DNA of 64,000 nucleotides from assembly GCF_046630445.1 (NCBI RefSeq), contig NC_092339.1, positions 51,583,501 to 51,647,500 on the forward strand, given 5' to 3'. A model generated the notes under the pieces. That model was not told the origin of the DNA, did no database searches, and worked only from the letters and a program-made list of their open reading frames with translations. This DNA is from Rutidosis leptorrhynchoides (Eukaryota; Streptophyta; Magnoliopsida; Asterales; Asteraceae). The first letter of the stretch is position 1. Each line of letters opens with the position of its first letter. The position numbers and the translations under genes were made by a program. Shown one piece after another: positions 32,701 to 45,987 of this stretch.

Positions 32701-33005
32701 GGACAAGAGTTGGAGTCCATGTTTGTATGATATTGTGTAAAAACTGCATTCAAGAAACTGATTTCGATGTAACATATTTGTATTGTAAACCATTATGTAA
32801 TGGTCGTGTGTAAACAGGATATTTTAGATTATCATTATTTGATAATCTACGTAAAGCTTTTTAAACCTTTATTTATGAAATAAAGGTTATGGTTTGTTTT
32901 AAAAATGAATGCAGTCTTTGAAAAACGTCTCATATAGAGGTCAAAACCTCGCAACGAAATCAATTAATATGGAACGTTTTTAATCAATAAGAACGGGACA
33001 TTTCA
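29753..33005 (+). repeat. RE-B 3' LTR
   Basis: 3,253 bp, nearly identical to 19921-23171, followed by the target duplication CTTAA. Confidence 0.95.
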
Positions 33006-33010
33006 CTTAA

Positions 33011-34141
33011 CACATCGATACTTCACCCCGAGTGGTGTCTTAACACATCGACACTTCACTCGTCACGTGAACGTGGTGTCTTAGCACATCGACACTTCAC
33101 ATCTCACGCTACACAAATAAATACATTATATACCTACGCATATAATTATTCCACTCACCTTAACGATTCGATGACGGTTTTATACTTCCGCAAGCTTCAA
33201 AGCAAAGTACCTAATACAATAAGTACTCGATCAACGAACAAACTTGTTGGACTAAATACCAACACTTCACTCATGTGCATTTAATGACTTAATGCATTAA
33301 ATGCCCCATTTTCACCAAAACCGCCCCTTAAGGGTCAAGACCATCATTAATCACTTAAAAGCTAGTGATTAAGGTCCATCAACACTAACTATCACACAAA
33401 TAGGGTATTCATACCTATCATTCCCAACTAGGTCAATTATTACACACTTGGCCATTTTAAAACCAACACACCCATTTCGGGTTATCCACTAACCCAATGA
33501 CACCCATTTACATTAATAACTAGGTGTGCTAGTAATTAACTAACCAATTATGACCCATAAACCCATTCATCATTTTGAAATCCTAGGTTAGTCATTCTTG
33601 AGTCCTCATGACTCAATCTTACCCAAGAACACCCAAAATCATTAATTATGGGTTTTATGTTCTTCATTTACCCAAACCCTAACCCTTACACAAAATCAAA
33701 GTAAGGAAATTAAAGTTAGAACATACCACCACAACCAAAACGTAGCTAGAGAGGAGATGAACAACTTTATAACTCGAGCTAAGACTCAAAACTAGCTCCT
33801 CCTTCCTTTGCTTGAGCTTTCTCACACAAGAATCTCTCTCTCTCTCTCTAAAATTGAAGTGGAAAAGGATAAGGTTGTTGATAATGGAGTTATGACTCTC
33901 CCCAAACTGATCTACTGGCCTTAAACTCGTCCACAAGTGAAATTACCAAAAAGTCCATCAAAATATCTGATTAAAACAAGCAGAACCCGGCTACAGTGGA
34001 CAGTGCGCCACGCGCACCATTAGGTGTGCGCTGAGCGCACCTTGCCCAGTTCAGCTTCTGACCTCAGTTTAATTACACAACATTACCCACACTTCATGTA
34101 CTCTATTTACAGCTCTGTACAACAAATATTAGGGTCTTACA
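33011..34141 (-). repeat. RE-A 3' LTR, inner half
   Basis: Continues the minisatellite interrupted by RE-B and ends GGGTCTTACA at 34141, next to the purine tract of RE-A. It carries a second GC-rich motif at 33999-34041. The open frame seen here is LTR sequence. Confidence 0.85.
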
Positions 34142-34262
34142 ACTCTCCCCCACTAGAATCAGAGCGCGTCCTCGCGATCCAAGCCACATGACAAGAGGGA
34201 AGATAAACTAACACAAACTCTTCGGGCTCCCAAGTAAACTCGGAACCTTTACTACGACGCCA

Positions 34263-34802
34263 TTAAACTTTAAAAGTCCTAACCTCTTTATTTCTCAACC
34301 TTTTGACCTTCTCATCGAGTATAGCAATCGGCTCCTCGATATACTCTAACTTATTGTTTAGCTCGATCTCGTCTAATGGCACCCAAGACGAATCATCCGC
34401 AAGACACTTACGGAGATGGGAAACATGAAATGTATTATGGATCCCCGCAAGCTCTTCGGGTAATTCCAAACGATATGCAACTTCACCAACACGAGCTAAA
34501 ACTTTAAAAGGATCAATAAACCGAGGAGCTAACTTTCCCCGTTTTCGAAACCGAATAACACCCTTCCATGGCGAAACTTTAAGCATCACCATGTCACCCT
34601 CTTGGAACTCAATTTGTCGTCTTCGCTTATCGGCATAAGATTTTTGTCTATCTTGGGCCTTTTTCAAATGAGTCCGAATCATATCAATCTTGCTATTCGT
34701 TTCTAAAACCAAATCGGTACTCCCGATTTCTTTTTGACCAACTTCACCCCAACAAATCGGATTTCGGCACCTCCGCCCATAAAGCATCTCGTAAGGTGGC
34801 AT
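34263..34802 (-). pseudogene. RE-A integrase C-terminus and chromodomain-like end
   Basis: The minus strand encodes PYEMLYGRRCRNPICW, the KLAPRFIDPFKVL core of the integrase C-terminal region, AGIHNTFHVSHLRKCL and a chromodomain-like beginning. It is the downstream end of RE-A's pol. The rest lies beyond RE-C, at 56.0-58.6 kb. It is part of a broken element. Confidence 0.88.
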
Positions 34803-35192
34803 TGATAATGCTAAAAACGAACATATATTTCATAGCATTATCCTTCAAGAAAGACAAGCTTTTGGTTGTAATTATTCTATTTACAAGTGATATTCGTTTA
34901 AATAATAAAAGGTGAAGACAAAAGACAGATTCGACGATTTGAAGACGCAAATGACCAAAAAGCTAAAAGTACAAAGTACAATCAAAGTGGTTCAAATTAT
35001 TGATGAGAAACGTCTAAAAATTACAAGAGTACGAGCCACAAAACGAAAAGTAAAAGATATTAAATTGTACGCAAGGACGTTCGAAAATCCAGAACCGGGA
35101 CCAGAGTCAACTCTCAACGCGCGACGCAACAGACTAAAAATTACAAGTCAACTATGCACATGAATATAATATAATATATAATTAATTCTTAA

Positions 35193-35245
<53 letters not shown>

Positions 35246-35432
35246 TATATAATTAAAACCGTCGGCAAACAAGAAAACAAAGTTATGTGAGCTGTCCCTA
35301 GACTCCATGTGATCGCATGGCATATGCAAAGGAAGCTCATGCGATCGCATGGCCCTGAAATGCTGGCCACATATATAAAAGGCGACGAATTCAGCGAACA
35401 AAAACACATCTTTTTCTATCCACACTCTCTCA

Positions 35433-35538
<106 letters not shown>

Positions 35539-36639
35539 AATTTTAATTTTAATTTAAGATTAATAATAATAAGGGTATGTTAGCAAATGTTGTAAGTGTG
35601 TAAGTCGAAATTCTGTCCGTGTAACGCTACGCTATTATTAATCATTGTAAGTTATGTTCAACCTTTTTAAATTAATGTCTCGTAGCTAAGTTATTATTAT
35701 GCTTATTTAAATTGAAGTAATCGTGATGTTGGGCTAAAATATTAAAGACGGGGTTATTGGGCTTGTACCATAATTGGGGTTTGGACAAAAGACCGACACT
35801 TGTGGAAATTAGACTATGGGCTATTAATGGGCTTTATATTTGTTTAATTGAATGATAGTTCGTTAATTTAATATAAAGATTTACAATTGGACGTACCTAT
35901 AAATAACCATATACACTCGATCGGACACGATGGGCGGGATATTTATAAGTACTAATAATCGTTCATTTGACCGGACACGGGAATGGATTAATAGTCAATG
36001 GACTCATTAAAACAGGGGTGAATTATGTACAAGGACACTTGGCGTAATTGTTAACAAAGTATTAAAACCTTGGGTTACACGCAGTCGATATCCTGGTGTA
36101 ATTATTAAACAAAGTATTAAGACCTTGTTACAGTTTAAGTCCCCAATTAGTTGGAATATTTGACTTCGGATATAAGGATAATTTGATGAGGACACTCGCA
36201 CTTTATATTTATGATTGATGGACTGTTATGGACAAAAAGCAGATGGACATATCGAATAATTCAGGACAAAGGACAATTAACCCATGGTAATAAACTAAAA
36301 TCAACACGTCAAACATCATGATTACGGAAATTTAAATAAGCATAATTACTTTAATTCATATTTCATCGCACTTTTATTTACTGTCATTTTATTCATTGCA
36401 TTTTTATTTATCGCACTTTTTAATTATCGTACTTTTTAATTATCGCAATTTTATTTATCGTCATTTTATTTATCGCACTTTAAATTATTGCATTTTAATT
36501 ATCGTCATTTACTTTACACTTTAAATTAAGTTATATTTATTTTTAATATTTTACATTAAGTTTTAACTGCGACTTAAGACATAAAATCGACAAACCGGTC
36601 ATTAAACTGTAAAAACTCCCTTTTATAATAATAATACTA

Positions 36640-36640
<1 letters not shown>

Positions 36641-36721
<81 letters not shown>
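36641..36721. repeat. (TA)n microsatellite
   Basis: About 80 bp of TA near the end of the RE-C 5' LTR. The counterpart is at 55634-55732. Confidence 0.97.
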
Positions 36722-36723
<2 letters not shown>

Positions 36724-36953
36724 AATATAGTTTTAAAAATATAGCGTTAAACTTGGCTAGCTCCCTGTGGAACGAACCGGACTTATTAAAAACTACACTA
36801 CTGTACGATTAGGTACACTGCCTATAAGTGTTGTAACAAGGTTTAAGTATATCCACTCTATAAATAAATAAATAACTTGTGTAAAATTGTATTGTATTTA
36901 ATAGTATTTCGTATAAAAATATAACTATTTCATATACACCTCTGTGCACATCA

Positions 36954-38187
36954 AGTATTTTTGGCGCCGCTGCCGGGGATCACTTAACGCCGAAGCGAAA
37001 CGCTATTTAAAAAAAAAAAGTTTTTTATTAAGTTTTAATTTCTTTTTGTAAAAATACGTTTTAAATATTAAAAATACAAAAATATAAAAAGAAAAACGAA
37101 ATATATATATTTTTAAGAGTTTGTTTAAAATATAAAGTTTTTCTATTTCTATTTTAGTTTTTAAAAATTAAGTTTTTATTCATTTTATATAAATAAATAA
37201 AAAATGAAAAAAAAATATAAAAAGTATTCGGGCTACACTGTAGCAGCCCAATTTGTGATCTGAATATCTGGGCCATGCGACCACATGAACCCGTTGGCTA
37301 AAACTCATGCGACCGCATGAGATTGTCTGACACGCAAGGATTGAACCTGGTACTGCATTAATTACGGAGTATAATTTAATTATTATTATTAGTAAACACT
37401 AATTAGGGTTAATTATTATATTAATTAGTTTTAGTTTTATTTATTTTGTATTTTTAAGTTATAATTAGTTTTATTAATTATATAAATTAATACTTTTATA
37501 AAATAATAATATAAAAATTATATTTTTATAAAAATTGTATTTTTATAACTTTAGTTTTATTTTTTAAATTTTGTATCTTTTAGTCGTTTAATCGTAATTT
37601 ATATATTTATCGTTCGTAATTAGTTTAAGATTAGTATTTGCCGTAGTTTATTTTTATTTCTAGATTTTTAGGCTTTGTCGTAAAATCCCTTAAGTGCTTT
37701 TTCTTTAGATTAAGACTTAGACGCTTTAGAATTTTACGACGTCGCTTATTGCTTTAGTATTTAAAATTTTAGTACTTTTTAAGTTATTGCCGTTTTTGAT
37801 TTAGAATTCCTTTAAGCTTTAATACCTTTAGACGTAAGTTTTAATTTTTAGTTTTTAGACTTTTATTTTTCGACGCTTATTTTTCGACTTTTTATTTTTC
37901 GACGTTTTTCGACGCTCTAGTTTTTAGGACATAGAATTTTCTATTTCTTCTCTAAAATTTCAAAACGAAAAATTATTTTAAGTGCTTAAATTGATACACA
38001 TCCAAAATTTTCTGGTTCAGAGTAATAGTTGGATTTGTTAGTGGCGAGTTGTGGGCTTCCGATTTAAAGGGTCCTGGCTACCTGCTGCATCTATTGGCTA
38101 TTCGAAACGTGGGCAAAATCAGAAAAGTCTATTAATTTGATAACTTATATAATTTTTATCTTTTATACCTAATAGGATATTCTGTGA
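36954..38187 (+). other. RE-C leader
   Basis: Holds the primer-binding site and then very AT-rich non-coding DNA. Two near-palindromes, CATGCGACCACATG (37274-37287) and TCATGCGACCGCATGA (37305-37320), echo the LTR palindrome. Confidence 0.8.
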
Positions 38188-39881
38188 ATGCACCGAGCAA
38201 AATGTTCACCACCTTTTATACGTTCTCCACCTGTAACTCGATCAAGACATCTAGCCAACATTGTCGCCGTTGATTTTTCTTTAGAATCGTCATCTAGTCG
38301 ACCAAGTACTGCAGTTAAAATTTCCGATAATCCATTTTTTGAACCCGACCTCACAATTGAGAATCCGGAGGATATTCAGGGACAATTCAGAGATCCTGAA
38401 CCACTAATCATTCCTCCTGAACCACAAATCACTCATCCAGAGATTTTCGAGGAAGAAACCATTAAATCAGAATCCCTTAGTGATTCAGATTCAACAAATT
38501 CAATAATGGAAAATCTGGAACCCTAAGTATGGAAGACCGAATGAGAGCTAAACGCACTGGCCAAGGTCACACAATTACTTAACCAGACATTAATGCGCCA
38601 GATTATGAAATCAAAGGACAAATCCTACACATGGTAACTAATCAATGCCAATTTAGTGGTGCACCGAAGGAAGATCCAAACGAAAATCTTCGTACCTTTA
38701 ATAGGATCTGTACACTATTTAAAATCCGAGAAGTGGAGGATGAACAGATCTATCTCATGTTATTTTCCTGGACTTTAAAGGGAGAAGCCAAAGATTGGTT
38801 AGAATCGTTACCTGAAGGGGCGATTGATACATGGGATGTTTTAGTTGAAAAATTTCTTAAACAATTCTTCTCGGCATCTAAAGCCGTGAGACTTCAAGGA
38901 GAAATAGTTACGTTCACGCAAAAGCCAAATGAAACTCTGTATGAGGCATGGACAAAATTTGGAAAGTTGTTGAGGGGATGTCCGCAACATGGTTTAGACA
39001 CTTATCAAATAGTACAAATATTCTACCAAGGATGTGACATCACTACAAGAAAAGACATCGATATAGCAGCTGGTGGTTCCATTATGAAGAAAACCGCAAC
39101 TGAAGCTTACAAAATTATTGATAGCACTGCTTCCCACTCACATGAGTGGCATCAAGAAAAAGATATCGTTAGATCATCTAAAGCGGCTAGAGCCGATTCT
39201 AGCCATGACTTTGATTCCATTTCCGCAAAGATTGATGCTGTCGAGAGACGAATGAAAAAAATGACTAAAGATATTCACGCAATACGAATTAGTTGTGAGC
39301 AGTGTGGAGGATCACATTTGACAAAAGATTGTCTCAGTATTGAACAAACAATGGAACAAAGAGAGAATGTTTCATACATGAACCAAAGGCCTGGAAATAA
39401 TTATCAGAATAATTATCAACCGCCAAGACCAATCTACAATCAAAATCAGAATTATAACCGAAATGTTTCGTACAACAATCAACAAGGTCCTAACAATCAA
39501 CAAGTATCCAACAATACTTACAATCAGCAAAGACCTATTTTTCCAATTAAACCACCACAAACCGATGATAAAAAGCCAAATTTAGAAGACATGATGTCGA
39601 AGCTAGTTGAATCTCAAACTCAATTTTTCACATCTCAGAAACAAACCAATGAACAAAATACTCAAGCATTTAGAAATCAACAAGCTTCTATTCAAAATCT
39701 GGAACAAGAAGTAAGCAACCTAGCAAGGTTGATAGGTGAAAGAAAACCGGGAAGTTTACCTAGCGATACAAATGCTAACCCCCGAAATGAAACAGCTAAA
39801 GCCATTACCACAAGAACTGGTATTACACTTAAACCACCTGAAATACCTGTAAACTCTGATGACTCTATTCCTACTCCATAA
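38188..39881 (+). pseudogene. RE-C gag region
   Basis: A Pro/Glu-rich N-terminal part precedes an Athila gag domain (FSGAPKEDPNENLRTF, LKGEAKDWLESLPEG, FLKQFFSASKA). A CEQCGGSHLTKDC zinc-knuckle-like motif and an Asn/Gln-rich tail follow. It is part of a broken element. Confidence 0.88.
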
Positions 39882-40004
39882 GAACAACAACTTGAGCAAG
39901 ATAAGAAAACAGAACCGGTAGTTGAAAAGGTTAATGAAGATAACACAGTTAAGGCTAAGCCTTATGTTAAACCATATCAACCACCACTTCCTTACCCGAG
40001 TAAA

Positions 40005-43000
40005 ATGAGAAAAGAAAGACTTGAAGCCGAGCAATCCAAATTCTTGGATATGTTTAAACAAATAAATGTCAATCTTCCTTTCATTGATGTGATTTCAGGA
40101 ATTCCTAGGTATGCCAAATTCTTGAAAGATCTAATCACAAATAGAAAGAAAATGGAAGAACTTTCGGCTGTTACTATGAATGCTAATTGTTCTGCAGTGC
40201 TGTTAAATAAGATACCAGAAAAATTATCAGATCCAGGAAGTTTCACAATTCCATGTTTTTTGGGTAGTCTTAGTTCAATAGAAGCATTGGCAGACTTAGG
40301 TGCTAGTATAAATTTAATGCCGTATTCACTATACGCTAAACTAGACCTTGGAGAATTGAAACCAACACGAATAAGCATATAACTAACCGATCGATCAGTA
40401 AAATATCCTAGAGGGATAATGGAGAACATGCTAGTTAAAGTTGGTATTTTAGTATTTCTAGTGGATTTTGTTATTCTGGACATGGAAGAAGATTCTCGAG
40501 TTCCTCTCATATTAGGAAAACCATTCTTAAACACGGCTAAAGCAATAATAGACGTGTTCGGTAAGAAACTGACCTTAAGTATAGAGGACGAGAGTGTTAC
40601 CTTTTCTGTTGATAGAGCCATGCAACAACTATAATCTGCAGATGATACATGTTATTATATTCAAACTATAGATTCACATGCAGAATTGTTAGAAGAATTT
40701 CTAGAATTACAAGGAACAGGAGAATGTTCTTTAGGAGAATGAACTAAACCAATTGATGAAGCTGAAATGTTAGCCGCACTCATGGCTAATGAATATGAAC
40801 CAACAATAGAAGAACTTCAAATGCTAAAAGAGGAAGATAGATATCGATACAAATCATCGATAGAAGAACCACCGACATTAGAGTTAAAGCCACTTCCAAA
40901 CCATTTGGAATACGCTTATTTACATGGTGAATCTGAATTGCCTGTAATAATATCGTCTTCTCTTACGAAAAATGAAAAATCTCAACTCATTTCTGTGCTA
41001 AAAGCTCATAAACTAGCTCTTGCATGGAAGATTCATGACATTAAAGGCATAAGTCCTTCGTATTGCACACATAAAATCCTTATGGAAGAGGGCCATAAAA
41101 CCTATGTGCAACGCCAACGAATACTAAATCCTAATATGCAAGATGTTGTTAAGAAAGAAATTATTAAACTGCTAGATGCAGGTTTAATTTATTCAATCTC
41201 TGATAGTCCATGGGTAAGCCCAGTTCAATGCGTACCTAAGAAGGGTGGCATGACTGTCATCACAAATGAAAAAAAATGAGCTTATTCCTACAAGGAATGT
41301 AACAGGATGGCGTGTTTGTATAGATTATAGAAAATTAAATGACGCCACCAGAAAAGATCACTTTCCCTTACCTTTCATTGATCAAATGTTGGAAAGATTA
41401 GCTGGGAATAGTTACTATTGTTTTCTTGACGGTTTTTTCGGATACTTTCAAATTCCAATAGCACCCGAGGACCAAGAAAAAACCACGTTTACGTGCTCTT
41501 ATGGTACTTTTTCTTACAAACACATGCCATTTGGACTTTGCAACGCCCCTGCAACCTTTCAAAGGTGCATGATGGCGATTTTTCACGACATGATAGAAGA
41601 ATGCATGGAAGTATTCATGGATGACTTTTCAGTCTTCGGTGATACTATTGAAACATGTCTAGTTAATCTTGAACGAATGCTTATTAGATGCGAACAATCA
41701 AATCTAGTACTTAATTGGGAGAAATGCCATTTCATGGTTAAAGAAGGCATCGTTCCTGGACACAAAATTTCAAAGGAAGGAATTGAAGTGGATAGAGCTA
41801 AAGTAGATGTAATTGCTAAACTTCCACATCCCACCAATGTTAGAGGAGTTAGGAGTTTTCTAGGGCATGCCGGTTTTTACCGACGTTTCATAAAAGATTT
41901 TTCTAAAATTGCCACTCCTATGAATAAACTCCTAGAAAAAGATGCTCCATTCATCTTTTCAGATGAATGCATCAAATCTTTTAATATTCTTAAAGAAAAA
42001 CTCACGAATGCGCCGATCATGATAACTCCAAATTGGAATCTACCATTTGAACTCATGTGCGATGCAAGTGATTTCGCAATGGGAGCCGTTTTAGGTCAAA
42101 GAATTGAAAAACGATTTCAACCTATTTATTACGCTAGTAAGACGTTACAAGGAGCACAAACGCACTACACAACCACTGAAAAGGAACTCCTTGCTATAGT
42201 CTTTGCTTTTGACAAATTTCGTTCATATCTCGTTCTAGCTAAAACGGTGGTCTATACTGACCATTCTGCTCTTAGATACTTATTTTCAAAACAAGATGCC
42301 AAACCACGATTAATTCGTTGGATCTTACTCTTACAAGAATTCGATATTGAAATCCGAGACAAAAAGGGAGCAGAAAATCTCGCCGCTGATCATCTTTCTC
42401 GTCTTGAAAATCCCGAATTAGAAGTTCTAAATTAATCGGCCATACAAGATAACTTTCCTGATGAATATCTATTGAGAATCGATTATAATGAAATTCCATG
42501 GTTTGCAGACTATGCAAACTACTTAGTATGTGGATTCCTTGAAAAAGGGTTGTCGTACCAAAAACGAAAGAAATTCTTTAGTGATATAAAACACTATTTC
42601 TGGGAAGATCCACATTTGTTTAAAAGTTGTCCCGATGGAATAATACACCGATGCGTATTCGGAGATGAAGCTAGTCAAATCTTAAACCATTGTCACATAG
42701 GACCAACAGGAGGGCATAATGGGCCTCAACTCACAGTAAGAAAAGTTTACGATGCTGGATTCTATTGGCCTACAATTTTCAAAGACGCACACCTTCTTTG
42801 TAAATCCTGTGATGCTTGTCAAAGGGCCAGAAAAATAAGTCAACGTGATGAAATGCCATAAAATATCATTCAAGTATGTGAAGTATTTAACGTTTGGGGT
42901 ATTGACTTTATGGGTCCATTTCCAAAATCTCATAATAATCTCTACATTCTCGTTGCCATTGATTATGTATCTAAATGGGCGGAAGCACAAGCTCTCCCAA

Positions 43001-43788
43001 CTAACGATGCACGAGTTGTAGTCAACTCTTTAAAACGTCTTTTTGCAAGGTTCGGAACACCGAAAGCTTTAATAAGTGATCGGGGTACTCATTTCTGTAA
43101 TAATCAACTTGAGAAAGTTCTCAAAAGATATGGAGTAACTCATAAAATCTCAACCGCTTATCATCTACAGACAAGTGGACAAGTTGAAAATACCAACCAA
43201 GCTTTAAAACGTATTCTAGAGAAAACCGTAGGATTAAATCCAAAGGAATGGTCCATGAAATTGGAGGATGCACTCTGGGCTTTTAGAACAGCCTACAAAA
43301 CTCCAATTGGAACCACACCTTTTAAACTTGTTTACGAAAAAGCATGTCACCTTCCAGTAGAAATTGAGCACAAAGCATTTTGGGCTTTGAAGACATGTAA
43401 TCTTGATTTGCATGAAGCCGGACATCTACGGTTAAATCAATTAAACGAATTAGAAGAATTAAGACATGAAGCATACGAAAATTCGTTAATCTATAAAGAA
43501 AGAACGAAGAAATGGCATGATAAAAGAATCAGAAGTTCAAAAGAATTTAAAGAAGGAGACAGAGTTCTTCTTTTCAATTCACGATTCAAGCTATTTCCTG
43601 GAAAATTGAAATCAAGATGGTCTGGACCATTCATAGTCAAAAGAGTTTTCCCGTACGGAATAGTAGAATTAATAAATTCAAATGGGATTGAATTTAAGGT
43701 TAATGGTCACAGAGTTAAACATTACATAGATAATCCAATGGAAGTTGAAGATGAAGTTAATCACAATTTCGATACCACAGCTAACTAA
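40005..43788 (+). pseudogene. RE-C pol region (protease, RT, RNase H, integrase)
   Basis: Protease-like LADLGASINLMPYSLY comes first, then RT ([42 protein letters not shown]) and RNase H ([27 protein letters not shown]). The integrase zinc motif ([20 protein letters not shown]) and core ([21 protein letters not shown]) follow. This matches the Athila/Tat branch, with no chromodomain. It is broken at several points. Confidence 0.92.
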
Positions 43789-43959
43789 GTGTGGGAAGAT
43801 TCGAATCTTTTTAGGGTAATATGTATTACTGTTAGAGTTAGATATTCTGTTTTCATGTAGTTCCCGAGAATGGAATCCGAATGGTCTTTCCCTAGCAGAC
43901 CTTAAAGAACTAGTCTTCTCCCTCCATTCTGAATTTTTATCTTTTTTAGGTTTTACGAG

Positions 43960-44376
43960 ATGAAGAATTCCTTTGATCTGAACTATGGTCTACTACTACA
44001 CGCTTTGATTACTAAACGTAATAATGACACACTCCCGAGTGAAGTGGTATCATTCATAAGAGGCAAAATGGACGAAGTAAGGAGAGAACTCAGGAAAGAT
44101 CATCATAAGATACATTTTTGTAAAGTAAAATCAAAATCCGCAACAAAAAGAAGAGCACGACACCTTGAAAGATGTTATAAATGCGGAAAATGGTCACACG
44201 AAGGTAAATGTTCAAACAATCAAACATATTCAAATACCGAATTTGTTACTCTATGCAGAGAAGGACCGTTCATATGTTTAGAAGAAAAGATATTGAAGAA
44301 TCGAGGTTACGCTTATGTAGCTATGGAAAACCAAATCACACGACTCTCCTCTGAGTCAGCTAAAGCATGTCTCTGA
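43960..44376 (+). CDS. Small basic ORF with zinc-knuckle-like motif in RE-C
   Basis: 138 codons between integrase and the env-position ORF. The N-terminal half is helical and basic (KMDEVRRELRKDHHK, KSATKRRARHLER). A CYKCGKWSHEGKC motif at about residues 87-99 resembles a CCHC knuckle with short spacing. I do not recognise it. It may be an accessory RNA-binding ORF of this Athila lineage or a relic. The neighbours are the PPT-like AAGTGTGGGA at 43787 and AT-rich spacer DNA. Confidence 0.5.
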   Translation: MKNSFDLNYGLLLHALITKRNNDTLPSEVVSFIRGKMDEVRRELRKDHHKIHFCKVKSKSATKRRARHLERCYKCGKWSHEGKCSNNQTYSNTEFVTLCREGPFICLEEKILKNRGYAYVAMENQITRLSSESAKACL

Positions 44377-45565
<1,189 letters not shown>

Positions 45566-45987
45566 ATGTCTTTCTTTAGATGGAGACGGAAAAAGGTAAA
45601 GATTTCACCCCTAAACTCTTTAAATTTTTAGTTTTAGTGTTCTTGAGCTAATTTTTACCTAATTTAATTTTGTTAATTTCTAGTGTAATTAGAGTTAAAT
45701 TGTTAGTATATTATGCATGTATAACCTAGATTGATGCTATTTAACATGATTTGAAGCCTTAAACTTCAAAATTTTTAGAAATCTAGGGTTTGTGTTCTTG
45801 AGCAATTTGGGGCTTTTTGATATAAACATGTTATGGCCGATTTTTGTCATGAATTATTGCTAAATTAAGTAGTGTAACATGTTTAGGTAGCTAAATGATC
45901 CAAACTTTGATCCTAAACATGATTTTTGAGAATTAAAGTGGAATTTTTAAGTCTAAAATTCATGAACTTGATTAAATTGATGTAAAT

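Larger units (their letters stand above)
19921..33005 (+). mobile_element. RE-B: young, nearly whole Ty3/gypsy chromovirus carrying extra ORFs
   Basis: Two 3.25-kb LTRs (19921-23171 and 29753-33005) start TGTAGTGACCCG and end GGGACATTTCA. They are flanked by the 5-bp target duplication CTTAA (19916-19920 and 33006-33010). The primer-binding site TTGGTATCCGAGC follows the 5' LTR, and a purine-rich AACGGGTAGGTAC precedes the 3' LTR. I spotted only about five differences plus a small indel between the LTRs, so the insertion is very recent. The gag-pol region looks nearly whole, with about one break. Two additional plus-strand ORFs lie between the 5' LTR and gag, which is unusual. Confidence 0.95.
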
